Below are positions 27,467 through 35,590 of a stretch of DNA of 42,904 nt, piece by piece. Where the stretch lies: assembly GCA_012515235.1 (NCBI GenBank), contig JAAYYU010000227.1, forward strand, positions 1-42,904. Direction: 5' to 3'. How positions within the stretch are numbered: position 1 is the first letter of the stretch; each line of letters opens with the position of its first letter. The notes beneath the pieces are model-generated. The model was not told where the DNA came from, searched no databases, and saw nothing but the letters and a program-made list of their open reading frames with translations. Source of the DNA: Candidatus Anammoximicrobium sp. GTDB taxonomy: Bacteria; Planctomycetota; Planctomycetia; Pirellulales; Pirellulaceae. Made by a program: the position numbers and the translations under genes.

Positions 27467-29674
27467 ATGACCAACATGGCCGATCCGTCCCCTGACACCT
27501 CGCGACCGGAGCAACCCGGCGACGACGCTCTGCGAATTCTGGAGGCGTTTTCGAAAGCCGTCCAACTGCCGTTTGATCGCATCCTGGCGGGGCGTGCGCT
27601 GGCCGCGGCCCAGCGGGCGATCCCCGGCGACGGCGCTCCGATCTGGGCTCGGCGACTGGCCGAGGTGGGCGAGAGCATCGATCTGCGGGTGCAATCGCTG
27701 GAATGCACGCTGCCGGACGCCCTGGCGTTCGTTCGACAAGGGATGCCCGTCGCCACGGCGATCGAGCAGCCGGATGGATCGCTGCGGTGGATGCTGGTTT
27801 CTCAGGTGCGCGGATGGCGGGTCCGGTTGAGCGACATCGCGTCGGCGGTTCCGGACACCTGGGTTTCCGTGCGTGCTTTGCGGCGGCGTTTGAACGTCGC
27901 CGGAAGCGCTGACCGGCGACTGTGGCTGGTGGGCCAGCCAGCCTTGGCTTGCGAGGGCGTCTCGGCGCCGCCGCACGGCCAAGGCGATCCGCATTCCGTC
28001 TCGCCGCTGGTCCGTCTCGGGGGCCTGATTTGGCCCGAGCGGAAAGACCTGTGGGTGATTGTGGTCTTTTCGATCATCGACGGGACTTTGCTGCTGGCCA
28101 CGCCGATCGCCGTCGAAGCCTTGGTGAATACGGTCGCCTTTGGGCGGTATCTGCAGCCGATTGTCGTGCTGGCAATCCTGCTGTTCACGTTCCTCCTGTT
28201 TGCCGCGGCCTTGCGGGCGCTGCTGTCCTACGTGGTCGAGATCCTGCAGCGGCGGTTGTTTGTGCGGTTGGTGGCGGACCTGGCCTACCGCTTGCCGCGC
28301 GTCCGCGGTGCGGCCTTCGACGGCGCTTATGCCCCCGAACTGGTGAATCGGTTCTTCGAAATCGTCACGGTGCAGAAGATCGCCAACTCGCTGCTGCTGG
28401 ATGCCGTCTCGATCGTCCTGCAGACGCTTGTGGGCATGGCGGTGTTGGCCTTTTACCATCCGTTCCTGCTGGGGTTCGATCTTGCGCTGCTGCTGCTGAT
28501 CGCGTTCATTACCTTCGGCCTCGGCCGCGGGGCGGTACAGACGGCGGTAAAGGAGTCCAAAGCCAAGTATGCGGTGGGCGCATGGCTGGAAGAATTGGTC
28601 CGCCATCCGACGGCCTTCAAAATGCATTCGGGAAATCAATTCGCGCTAGACCGCTCGGACTGGTTGGCGGTTGCCTGGCTGGAGGCCCGCAAAAAGCACT
28701 ACCGGATTGTGCTCCGCCAGTTGTTGTTTGCGTTGGGGCTGCAGGCTCTGGCCGCCACGGCGTTGTTGGGATTGGGTGGCTGGCTCGTGATTCAAGGACA
28801 ATTGACGCTGGGCCAATTGGTCGCGGCCGAATTGATCGTGACCGTGATCGTGGGCTCGTTTGCCAAGATGGGCAAGCACCTGGAGAATTTCTACGACCTG
28901 CTGGCTTCCATCGACAAACTGGGGCACCTGTTTGATCTGCCCACGGAACGGCACGACAAGCTCTTCCACCTGCAGACCGGCACTCCGGCGACGGTTGCGG
29001 TGCGGCAGGTTTCCTACCGCTACGGCGGCCACGAGGGCCACGCTCCGGAAGCGCTGCACGACGTGAGTTTGGAGATCCGGCCCGGCGCAAGCGTCGCGCT
29101 GACCGGACCGTCCGGTTCCGGTAAGAGTACGCTCATCGACCTGTTGAGCGGTTTGCGGCACCCTGCGTCAGGGCACCTGGAATTGGACGGCATCGATCTC
29201 CGCGAACTGCGTCCCGATTCCCTCCGCGAACACCTTGCCGTCGCTCGCGGCGTCGAGATCTTCCAGGGCACGATCGACGAGAACGTGCATCTGAACCGGC
29301 CGAACACCAGTCCGCAGGACGTCCGCGATGCGCTGGCCGCCGTCGGGTTGCTGGACCCGATTCTCAAGCTGCCTGACGGTTTGAACACCGTGCTGCAGAC
29401 CAACGGTGCACCGCTCTCGAACGGGCAAGCCCTGCGACTGATGCTGGCTCGGGCCATTGCCGCCCGGCCGAGATTGCTGCTGATCGACGGGACCCTGGAC
29501 GCTCTGCCGGACGATACCGCGCGAGCGCTGCTTTCAGCCCTGGTCGGGCCGGAAAAGCCTTGGAGCGTGTTGATCGCCAGCGGACGGCAGATGGTCATCG
29601 ACCACTGCGACCGTGTGGTCAGCCTGGGCAGGATGGATCGGCGGGAGGTCGAAGAAAACGAGTTTTCCGGTTAG
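27467..29674 (+). CDS. ABC exporter (type-I-secretion-like) with degenerate nucleotide-binding domain
   Basis: 735 residues if ATG 27467 is used (an ATG at 27476 or an upstream ATG at 27404 are alternatives). About 190 N-terminal residues have no clear family. Then a six-helix type-I exporter membrane domain (~195-480; GTLLLATPIAVEALVNTV, LLFTFLLFAAALRALLSYV) and a nucleotide-binding domain (~500-735). Walker A GPSGSGKST (547-555) and signature LSNGQ (650-654) are intact. Three catalytic positions are not: the Q-loop Gln position is Arg594 (VARGVEIFQGTI), the Walker B catalytic Glu position is Gly675 (LLLIDGTLDAL) and the H-loop His position is Gly706 (IASGRQM). HlyD and TolC-like genes follow, so it should form the inner-membrane part of a trans-envelope exporter. 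Low ATPase activity, or another energy source, is inferred. Confidence 0.86.
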   Translation: MTNMADPSPDTSRPEQPGDDALRILEAFSKAVQLPFDRILAGRALAAAQRAIPGDGAPIWARRLAEVGESIDLRVQSLECTLPDALAFVRQGMPVATAIEQPDGSLRWMLVSQVRGWRVRLSDIASAVPDTWVSVRALRRRLNVAGSADRRLWLVGQPALACEGVSAPPHGQGDPHSVSPLVRLGGLIWPERKDLWVIVVFSIIDGTLLLATPIAVEALVNTVAFGRYLQPIVVLAILLFTFLLFAAALRALLSYVVEILQRRLFVRLVADLAYRLPRVRGAAFDGAYAPELVNRFFEIVTVQKIANSLLLDAVSIVLQTLVGMAVLAFYHPFLLGFDLALLLLIAFITFGLGRGAVQTAVKESKAKYAVGAWLEELVRHPTAFKMHSGNQFALDRSDWLAVAWLEARKKHYRIVLRQLLFALGLQALAATALLGLGGWLVIQGQLTLGQLVAAELIVTVIVGSFAKMGKHLENFYDLLASIDKLGHLFDLPTERHDKLFHLQTGTPATVAVRQVSYRYGGHEGHAPEALHDVSLEIRPGASVALTGPSGSGKSTLIDLLSGLRHPASGHLELDGIDLRELRPDSLREHLAVARGVEIFQGTIDENVHLNRPNTSPQDVRDALAAVGLLDPILKLPDGLNTVLQTNGAPLSNGQALRLMLARAIAARPRLLLIDGTLDALPDDTARALLSALVGPEKPWSVLIASGRQMVIDHCDRVVSLGRMDRREVEENEFSG

Positions 29675-29729
29675 AAAGGACTTAACGATTGCAACGATTC
29701 AGCACGATGATTAGAGGAGGGAAGATCGG

Positions 29730-31070
29730 ATGACAGGCGGGCCGCTTGCTAGCATGACTTCCCTGCCCGCGTTGAAGCTGGTGCAGTCCTCGCTGACCGC
29801 GCGGCGTCTGGCCAACGGGCTGGTGGTCCTGCTCGTTTTGGCGATTGGCGCGGCGGCGTTTCTGCCCTGGCAGCAGTCGGCGCGCGGCACGGGCAAGGTG
29901 GTGGCATACGTTCCGCAAGAGCGTCAGCAGACGGTGACTTCACCCACCAAGGGCGTGGTGGCCCGCGTGGGCGAGGGGTTGGTCGAGGGGGTTAAGGTCA
30001 AGAGGGGCGATTTCATCCTGGAGATCCAGCCCACCGCAGTCAACCTGGTCGAACAGCTGAACGGTCAATTGCAGGACTTGAAAGCCAAATTGGCGACGGC
30101 CCAAGCGAAAGTCGAAGTGTACCAGCAGAACATCGAGGACTTTGGCGCAGCCCGCGACTTTGCCGTCCAAGCGGCGCAGGAGATGGTCGGGGGCGCCGAG
30201 GCCAAGTTGCAGGCCAAACAAGGCGTCGTGGCTGGTTACGAGGCCAAGGAGTGGCAGACCCGCTTGAATTACGAACGCCAGCGGGGACTGTTTGAAAAAG
30301 GACTCAAGCCGGAAAAGGAAATCGAGAAGCTCAAGTCGGAATGGGACGTGGCCAAGGCGGAGTTGGAAGGGGTGCGGCGGGAAGTGGTCGCCGCCGAAAA
30401 AGAGTTGGAAGCCAAGAAGCACGAACTGGAGCAAAAACGCCGCGAGGCGCAGACGAAGGTCGATTACGCCCGCGCCATGCGGGAGGACGCATCCGGGCAA
30501 GCCGCGACGGCCCGGAAGGAAATCCGGGACGTCGAGATCAAGCTCGGCGAACTGGATCGGCTGGAGATCCAAGCCCCGCGGGACGGCACGATTTTTCGCC
30601 TGCCGGTTTTCGAGCGCGGGCAGATGGTCAAGGAAGGCGACGACTTGTTTACGATCGTACCGGACAGCGCCGAGCGGGCAGTCGAATTGTGGGTCTCCGG
30701 AAACGACACGCCGCTGGTCGCCGAGGGCGACCACGTGCGGATGCAGTTCGAAGGCTGGCCCGCCGTGCAGTTCGCCGGCTGGCCTTCGGTGGCCGTAGGA
30801 ACGTTTGGCGGCCAGGTCGTGGCGATCGACGCGACCGACGACGGCGCCGGCAGGTTCCGAGTGCTGGTGAAACAGGAAGACGACGACCCCTGGCCGTCCG
30901 AACGGTTCCTGCGTCAAGGGGTGCGAGCCAACGGCTGGGTGATGCTCAGTCGCGTGACGCTGGGCTATGAAATCTGGCGTCAGTTGAACGGATTTCCGCC
31001 GGTCGTCGCCAAGACCGCGGCCGCGGCGGAAGGCAAGCGGGACGAGAAGAAACCCAAGTTGCCCAAGTAG
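29730..31070 (+). CDS. HlyD-family periplasmic adaptor (membrane fusion) protein
   Basis: 446 residues, starting at ATG 29730 behind GAGGAGGG with eight-base spacing. One N-terminal membrane helix (residues ~30-47, NGLVVLLVLAIGAAAFLPW) is followed by a split biotinyl-lipoyl domain (VTSPTKGVVARVGEGLVEG; the second half is IQAPRDGTIFRLPVFERGQM). A long coiled-coil hairpin spans ~100-280 (LNGQLQDLKAKLATAQAKVE, KELEAKKHELEQKRREAQTK), and a beta-barrel domain follows (VELWVSGNDTPLVAEGDHVR). It links the inner-membrane exporter to the outer-membrane channel encoded next. It lies 55 bp after the exporter gene and 11 bp before the TolC-like gene. Confidence 0.92.
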   Translation: MTGGPLASMTSLPALKLVQSSLTARRLANGLVVLLVLAIGAAAFLPWQQSARGTGKVVAYVPQERQQTVTSPTKGVVARVGEGLVEGVKVKRGDFILEIQPTAVNLVEQLNGQLQDLKAKLATAQAKVEVYQQNIEDFGAARDFAVQAAQEMVGGAEAKLQAKQGVVAGYEAKEWQTRLNYERQRGLFEKGLKPEKEIEKLKSEWDVAKAELEGVRREVVAAEKELEAKKHELEQKRREAQTKVDYARAMREDASGQAATARKEIRDVEIKLGELDRLEIQAPRDGTIFRLPVFERGQMVKEGDDLFTIVPDSAERAVELWVSGNDTPLVAEGDHVRMQFEGWPAVQFAGWPSVAVGTFGGQVVAIDATDDGAGRFRVLVKQEDDDPWPSERFLRQGVRANGWVMLSRVTLGYEIWRQLNGFPPVVAKTAAAAEGKRDEKKPKLPK

Positions 31071-31081
31071 TTTTGAAAGCG

Positions 31082-32788
31082 ATGCCAAGGATGGCGACCG
31101 CGTACCTTCCGCACCTGCTGCGCCGTCCGCTGCGGCTCCCGGCCGTTTGCCGGCCGACCGCCGCGGCAGTCCTGTTCGGCGGTCTTGTCGCGCTGCTGTC
31201 CGGATGCCAGCAGCCGTGGCACATGCCGCGGCAGGGACCGGCTCCGTGCCTGGCTGCGGCGCCGGCGCGTCCCGGCGGCGGTCGCACCGTGCCAGTGGAA
31301 CCGGTGGCGGAAGCGTCAGGGGAACCGGCGTCCGGAAGAACCGCGCCGGCCGTCCCCGGCCGCTTGGCCCACAAGCCGCTCGCGCCCGATCTCGAGCCGT
31401 CGGCCATCGTTCAGACCGTCGCGTTGCAAGAGGTTCACGAGGATTTCCGGTTGACGCTGCAGGACGTGGTCCGGTCGGTCTACGAGTCGTATCCGTTGCT
31501 GGAAGCGGCACTTCGCGAACGGGACATCGCGCGGGGCAAGGAGTTGACGGCCTGGGGCGATTTCGACACCGGCTTGAAGGCGTACAGCCTGGCGGAACCG
31601 CTGGGCTACTACAAGAGATACCGGTCCGCCGTCAAGTTCGATCAACCGTTGTGGGGCGGGGGCAGCGTGTTCGGCGGCTACAAACTCGGCCGGGGGGACT
31701 TCGCCTCAGCCTGGTACGACGACCAGACGAACCGCGGCGGCGAGTTCTCGTTGGGAGTCGGCGTGCCGTTGCTGCAGAACCGGCTGATCGACAAACGCCG
31801 CAGCGGCGTGTCCCAGGCGGCGTTGGCGCGGCGGGCGGTCGAGCCCTCCGTGCAGGCGCAGTTGCTGGATTTCGTCCGCGAGGCGTCGCAGCACTACTGG
31901 TACTGGGTGGCCACGGGACAGGCATTGGAGACACAGCGGGAATTGTTGCGACTGGCCCAGGAACGCGTCCAGCAGATCGAACTGCGGGTGCAGAGCGGCG
32001 ACCTGGAACGGATCGCCCGGATCGACAACCAGCGGCTGATTGCCGCGCGGGAAACCAAGGTGATCGAGGCCCAGCGGAAGCTGCAGATGGCGGCCATCAA
32101 GCTGTCCCTGTTCCTGCGCACGCCTGACGGCCAGCCGCTGCTGCCGGACGCGAGCCTCTTGCCTGGCGGCTTTCCCGAACCTGCGCCGCCGGATCCGGAT
32201 CCGATGCAGCGCGAGATCCAAGCCGCCCTGGCGGCCCGGCCGGAACTGGTTGAGTTGAGTTTGCTCGTCCAGCAGGCGAGCGTCGAGTTGGCGCAGGCGG
32301 AGAACCTGCTGTGGCCCAAATTCGACGCAGTGCTGGAGGCTTCGCAGGACGTCGGCGAGGCGACGATCGAGAAACGCACCAAGAGCCCGTTCCAACTGGA
32401 AGCCGGCGTGTACGGCGAAGTGCCGTTGCAGCGCCGGGAGGCCCGCGGCAAAATCGAAGCGGCCCGCGGCAAACTGGCCCAGTTGCGGGCCAAGCGGCAA
32501 TTCGTCGAGGACAAGATTGCGGCGCAAGTCCAGGATGCCTTCTCGGCCCTGGAAGCGGCTGTCGGCAAGATCGACCGGGCCCGCACCAACCTGGAACTGA
32601 GCCGCCAGGCCCAAGCCCTGGGCCGCCAGGCGTTCGACGCCGGCGACGCCGACCTGATCGTGCTGAACATCTACGAACAAGCAGTCGCCGACGCGCAGCT
32701 CCAGTGGATCGACGCCCAGGCCGAGTACTTTGCCGCCCAGGCGGATTACCGCGCCGCCCTGGCCATCGACCCGCTGGCGACGCCGTGA
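31082..32788 (+). CDS. TolC-like outer-membrane efflux lipoprotein
   Basis: 568 residues from ATG 31082 (an in-frame TTG at 31073 precedes it). A long N-terminus ends in the lipobox LLSGC with Cys42 as the lipidation site. After a Pro/Ala-rich linker come the two OEP repeats of long coiled-coil helices (LTLQDVVRSVYESYPLLEAA, REASQHYWYWVATGQALETQ; ARPELVELSLLVQQASVELA, DAGDADLIVLNIYEQAVADA), as in TolC-family channels. It completes the exporter-adaptor-channel operon. No dedicated secreted substrate gene lies in the operon. Confidence 0.9.
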   Translation: MPRMATAYLPHLLRRPLRLPAVCRPTAAAVLFGGLVALLSGCQQPWHMPRQGPAPCLAAAPARPGGGRTVPVEPVAEASGEPASGRTAPAVPGRLAHKPLAPDLEPSAIVQTVALQEVHEDFRLTLQDVVRSVYESYPLLEAALRERDIARGKELTAWGDFDTGLKAYSLAEPLGYYKRYRSAVKFDQPLWGGGSVFGGYKLGRGDFASAWYDDQTNRGGEFSLGVGVPLLQNRLIDKRRSGVSQAALARRAVEPSVQAQLLDFVREASQHYWYWVATGQALETQRELLRLAQERVQQIELRVQSGDLERIARIDNQRLIAARETKVIEAQRKLQMAAIKLSLFLRTPDGQPLLPDASLLPGGFPEPAPPDPDPMQREIQAALAARPELVELSLLVQQASVELAQAENLLWPKFDAVLEASQDVGEATIEKRTKSPFQLEAGVYGEVPLQRREARGKIEAARGKLAQLRAKRQFVEDKIAAQVQDAFSALEAAVGKIDRARTNLELSRQAQALGRQAFDAGDADLIVLNIYEQAVADAQLQWIDAQAEYFAAQADYRAALAIDPLATP

Positions 32789-32826
32789 GCGGTCAACGGC
32801 ACTGCGGTGCCCATCTCGCGGCATCT

Positions 32827-32897
32827 CGTTCCCAGGCTCTGTCTGGGAACGCACTGTCTTTTCGGCTCTGCCGACCGGATGCGAGACGGTGCCTCGC
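32827..32897. repeat. Composite three-hairpin intergenic repeat
   Basis: Three successive palindromes lie in the spacer after the TolC-like gene: CGTTCCCAG/CTGGGAACG (32827-32851, 7-nt loop), TCGGC-TCT-GCCGA (32862-32874) and GCGAG/CTCGC (32881-32897). Sequences of the form CGTTCCCAGGCTCTG...CTGGGAACG recur, to my knowledge, in planctomycete and some cyanobacterial genomes, where they give spurious peptides such as PGSVWERTV. The rest of the 431-bp spacer (32789-33219) holds a weak promoter but no gene. Confidence 0.75.
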
Positions 32898-33024
32898 GGA
32901 CCGCCTTTTGGATTGTGGTTTCGTGCCGGTGAAATCGCGTCGGCTCGCCGGTGGCGCGGTCGAAGCACCGCATCGGCGCCGGGCGAGACTCACGTCGGCT
33001 GGCGACTCGACCGCAGCCGCTGGC

Positions 33025-33054
33025 TTGTTGCAGCGGTACTCGGGCGGTTACAAT
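33025..33054 (+). promoter_or_regulatory. Possible promoter for the Gfo/Idh/MocA gene
   Basis: TTGTTG (33025-33030) and TACAAT (33049-33054) are spaced by 18 bp, about 165 bp upstream of the start codon. The -10 is good and the -35 weak. Confidence 0.35.
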
Positions 33055-33219
33055 CTAAGCCTCGTTCGAGAAATCACGGTACCGTGTTGATTGCTGAGCA
33101 GCCCACGGAGCCTGACGGCCAACTGGACGAGGCGACCGTGATTTCTGGACGGAGGAGAACGTGGACTTGGTCACAACAAATCGGTTGACTCCGTTCGCTT
33201 GCCTTCCAGGGGAACCAAC

Positions 33220-34533
33220 ATGAGCAGCGTGCAGCGTTCCGATTCTGGCACAGGGTCTCGGCGTGACTTTCTCAAAACCTCGGCCGCGAGCGTGGCCGCG
33301 GCTTCGGGGCTATCGCTGGCCCGCAGCGCCCACGCGGCGGGCAGCGACGGGATCAAGATCGGCATGTTGGGCTGCGGCGGGCGCTGCAGCGGGGCCGCGG
33401 CACAGGCCCTGGGGCTGGGCAACGACGTCAAGCTGGCGGGCATGTCGGACGTCTTCGAGAAGCGGATGCGGGGCAAGAGGGACTGGTTCAAGGCCAGGTT
33501 TCCCGCCCAGTTTGTTGCGACCGACGAGACGTGTACCTTCGGCCTGGAGGGCTACAAGCGAGTCATCGAGGCCAGCGACGCGGTGCTGATCGCGTGTGCG
33601 TCGAAGTACCACCCGTTCTATGCGGAGGAAGCCGTCAAGGCCGGCAAACATGTGTTCATCGAAAAGCCGCACGCGATCGACCCGGCCGGCTGCCGCCGCC
33701 TGCAACGGGTCGCCCAGATGGCGAAGGAGAAGAACCTGTGCCTGGTCTCCGGGCACGAAAGCCGCTATTCGTACGCCTACCAGGAACAGACCAAACGGAT
33801 CCACGACGGGGCGATCGGCGACATCGTGTCGATCCAGTCGATGTTCCTCCGCGGGCCGTACGGGACGGTGGCCCGCGACCCCGGTCTGAACGAAGTCGAG
33901 TACCAGTTCTCCAACTGGTACCACTTCCGCTGGCTGTCCGGCGACGACGTGTCCCAGTCGCTGGTTCACAACCTGGACCGGATGCGGTGGGTGCTGCACG
34001 AGGAAAACCCGACCTGGTGCTTCGGGCTGGCCGGCCGCTCGACTTCGTGCGGCGAGGTGTACGGGGACATGTTCGACCATCACACGGTGGTGTACGAGTT
34101 CAGAAGCGGCGTGCGGTTGTACGCGCTGTGCCAGACCCGCAGCAACTGCTATCCGCTCTGGGATGACGTCATCATGGGCACCAAGGGCGTCTGCCACTGG
34201 ACCGCCTGCCGCATCGAGGGCGAGACAAATTGGAAATACGCCGGGCCAACGAACGACCCGAACGTCGAGGAGCAGAAAATCCTGATCGGGGCGCTGCGCG
34301 AAGGCCGCGTCGTGAATCATGGGGACACGATGATCGACAGCACGTCCATGGCCATCATGGGACAGCTGGCGTGCTACAGCGGCAAGCCGGTAGCGTGGGA
34401 CCAGATGATGGCGGCCGATTTTGAATTCGAACCGAAGCTGGCCGACGTGCGGCTGGACATGGACGCGCCGGTCAAGCCCGATGCGACCGGCAACTACCCG
34501 CTGCCGGTGCCGGGGGTGACGAAGTATTTCTGA
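33220..34533 (+). CDS. Gfo/Idh/MocA-family oxidoreductase, Tat-exported
   Basis: 437 residues from ATG 33220 with AGGGGAA upstream. GSRRDFLKTSAASVAAASGL is a twin-arginine signal. The NAD(P)-binding fold starts at IKIGMLGCGGRCSGAAAQAL (residues ~46-65; the usual GxGGRG has Cys in place of one Gly). The family EKP motif is in VFIEKPHAIDPAG and the C-terminal alpha/beta domain contains GDDVSQSLVHNLDRMRWVLH. Such proteins act on sugars, inositols or glycosides using a tightly bound nicotinamide cofactor in the periplasm. The next gene is a sugar isomerase-like protein, a common partner. Confidence 0.91.
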   Translation: MSSVQRSDSGTGSRRDFLKTSAASVAAASGLSLARSAHAAGSDGIKIGMLGCGGRCSGAAAQALGLGNDVKLAGMSDVFEKRMRGKRDWFKARFPAQFVATDETCTFGLEGYKRVIEASDAVLIACASKYHPFYAEEAVKAGKHVFIEKPHAIDPAGCRRLQRVAQMAKEKNLCLVSGHESRYSYAYQEQTKRIHDGAIGDIVSIQSMFLRGPYGTVARDPGLNEVEYQFSNWYHFRWLSGDDVSQSLVHNLDRMRWVLHEENPTWCFGLAGRSTSCGEVYGDMFDHHTVVYEFRSGVRLYALCQTRSNCYPLWDDVIMGTKGVCHWTACRIEGETNWKYAGPTNDPNVEEQKILIGALREGRVVNHGDTMIDSTSMAIMGQLACYSGKPVAWDQMMAADFEFEPKLADVRLDMDAPVKPDATGNYPLPVPGVTKYF

Positions 34534-34535
34534 TT

Positions 34536-34595
34536 GATCGTAGGCCGCTCGCTCCGCGAGCGGAACTCCGCTCGCGGAGCGAGCGGCCTACGATC
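34536..34595. repeat. Perfect 29-bp inverted repeat, REPIN-like
   Basis: Arms 34536-34564 and 34567-34595 are exact complements around a 2-nt loop. Each arm is itself a hairpin (CGCTCGC-TCC-GCGAGCG and its mirror with GGA), flanked by GATCGTAGGC/GCCTACGATC. It begins three bases after the oxidoreductase stop codon, so it may also act as a terminator or 3' RNA-stabilising element. It shares sequence with the pair at 16972-17048. Confidence 0.92.
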
Positions 34596-34625
34596 GGGCT
34601 TCCGCCGAGACAAAGGAGATCCATC

Positions 34626-35522
34626 ATGCATCAAGTCCACAGCAAAGGTTGGGTTACGGTTGTATTTTGGCTCAGTTCTCTTCCTCTGGCCGAGACCGTT
34701 TCGGCCGCAGCCCCGGCGGCGCCCGCAAAGGCCGCCTGGGCGCCGCCGCTGTACGGCTTCTGCATGGACATCCACGACGCCCAGAAACGCACCTTGCCGG
34801 AGCAGGCACAGATGCTCCGCGAACTGGGTTTCGACGGCGCGGGGTATCCGTTGTGGCTGGACCAAAACGTCGACAAGAACCTGCAGACGCTGGACGCGGC
34901 GGGGCTGAAGGTGTTCTTGCTGTACGCGTCGGTGAACGTCAACCCCAACCAGCCGGCCTTCGATCCTCGGCTGCCGGACGCGATTCGCAAGCTGAAGGGG
35001 CGGCCGGTGACTGTGTGCGTGCTGCTCCGCGGGTTCAAGCCGGGGGATCCGCAGGGCGAGGCGACGGCCGTCAAGGTGCTGCGGCAATTGGGCGACGTGG
35101 CCGCCGAAGTCGGGCTGCGGATTTCGATCTACCACCACGTCAACGACTGGACGGAAAGCCTGCTGCACGCCTTGCAGGTGGCGCAGAAGGCCGATCATCC
35201 GCAGGTCGGGGTGAATTTCAATCTCTGCCACTGGCTGAAGGTCGACGGCGATAAGGACTATCGGCCGGTCCTGCGCGAGAACGCCGCGAAGATCTTCGCG
35301 GTGACGATCAACGGAGCGCAATTGGGTTCGAACGCCTGGACCGACGGCTTGATCCAGCCGCTGGACCGCGGCGACTTTGACAACCGGCAGCTCCTGGCCA
35401 CGCTGCGCGAGATCGGCTATCGCGGCCCCATCGGACTGATGTGCTACGGCATCCAGGGCGACGCGCGGAAACATCTGGAACGGTCGATGAAGGTCTGGAA
35501 GAGCTGGAAGGAGACGGAATGA
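34626..35522 (+). CDS. Exported sugar phosphate isomerase/epimerase-like TIM-barrel protein
   Basis: 298 residues, ATG 34626 preceded by AAAGGAG. The N-terminal ~30 residues look like a signal peptide (WVTVVFWLSSLPLAETVSAA). The AP-endonuclease-2-type TIM barrel is recognisable by YGFCMDIHDAQKRTLPEQAQ, ELGFDGAGYPLW, LRISIYHHVNDWTES, the metal-site strand VGVNFNLCHWLKVDGD and the ending YRGPIGLMCYGIQGDARKHL. In planctomycetes this family commonly accompanies Gfo/Idh/MocA enzymes in sugar or inositol processing. It is probably periplasmic. The substrate is not known. It ends in an ATGA overlap with a possible start of the next frame. Confidence 0.86.
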   Translation: MHQVHSKGWVTVVFWLSSLPLAETVSAAAPAAPAKAAWAPPLYGFCMDIHDAQKRTLPEQAQMLRELGFDGAGYPLWLDQNVDKNLQTLDAAGLKVFLLYASVNVNPNQPAFDPRLPDAIRKLKGRPVTVCVLLRGFKPGDPQGEATAVKVLRQLGDVAAEVGLRISIYHHVNDWTESLLHALQVAQKADHPQVGVNFNLCHWLKVDGDKDYRPVLRENAAKIFAVTINGAQLGSNAWTDGLIQPLDRGDFDNRQLLATLREIGYRGPIGLMCYGIQGDARKHLERSMKVWKSWKETE

Positions 35523-35590
35523 GGCACGACGGACAAAGCAGGGTGGTTTTCGCCGCCTGTCGAGCAGCAACCAGACCGGCGGGAGCGGCC

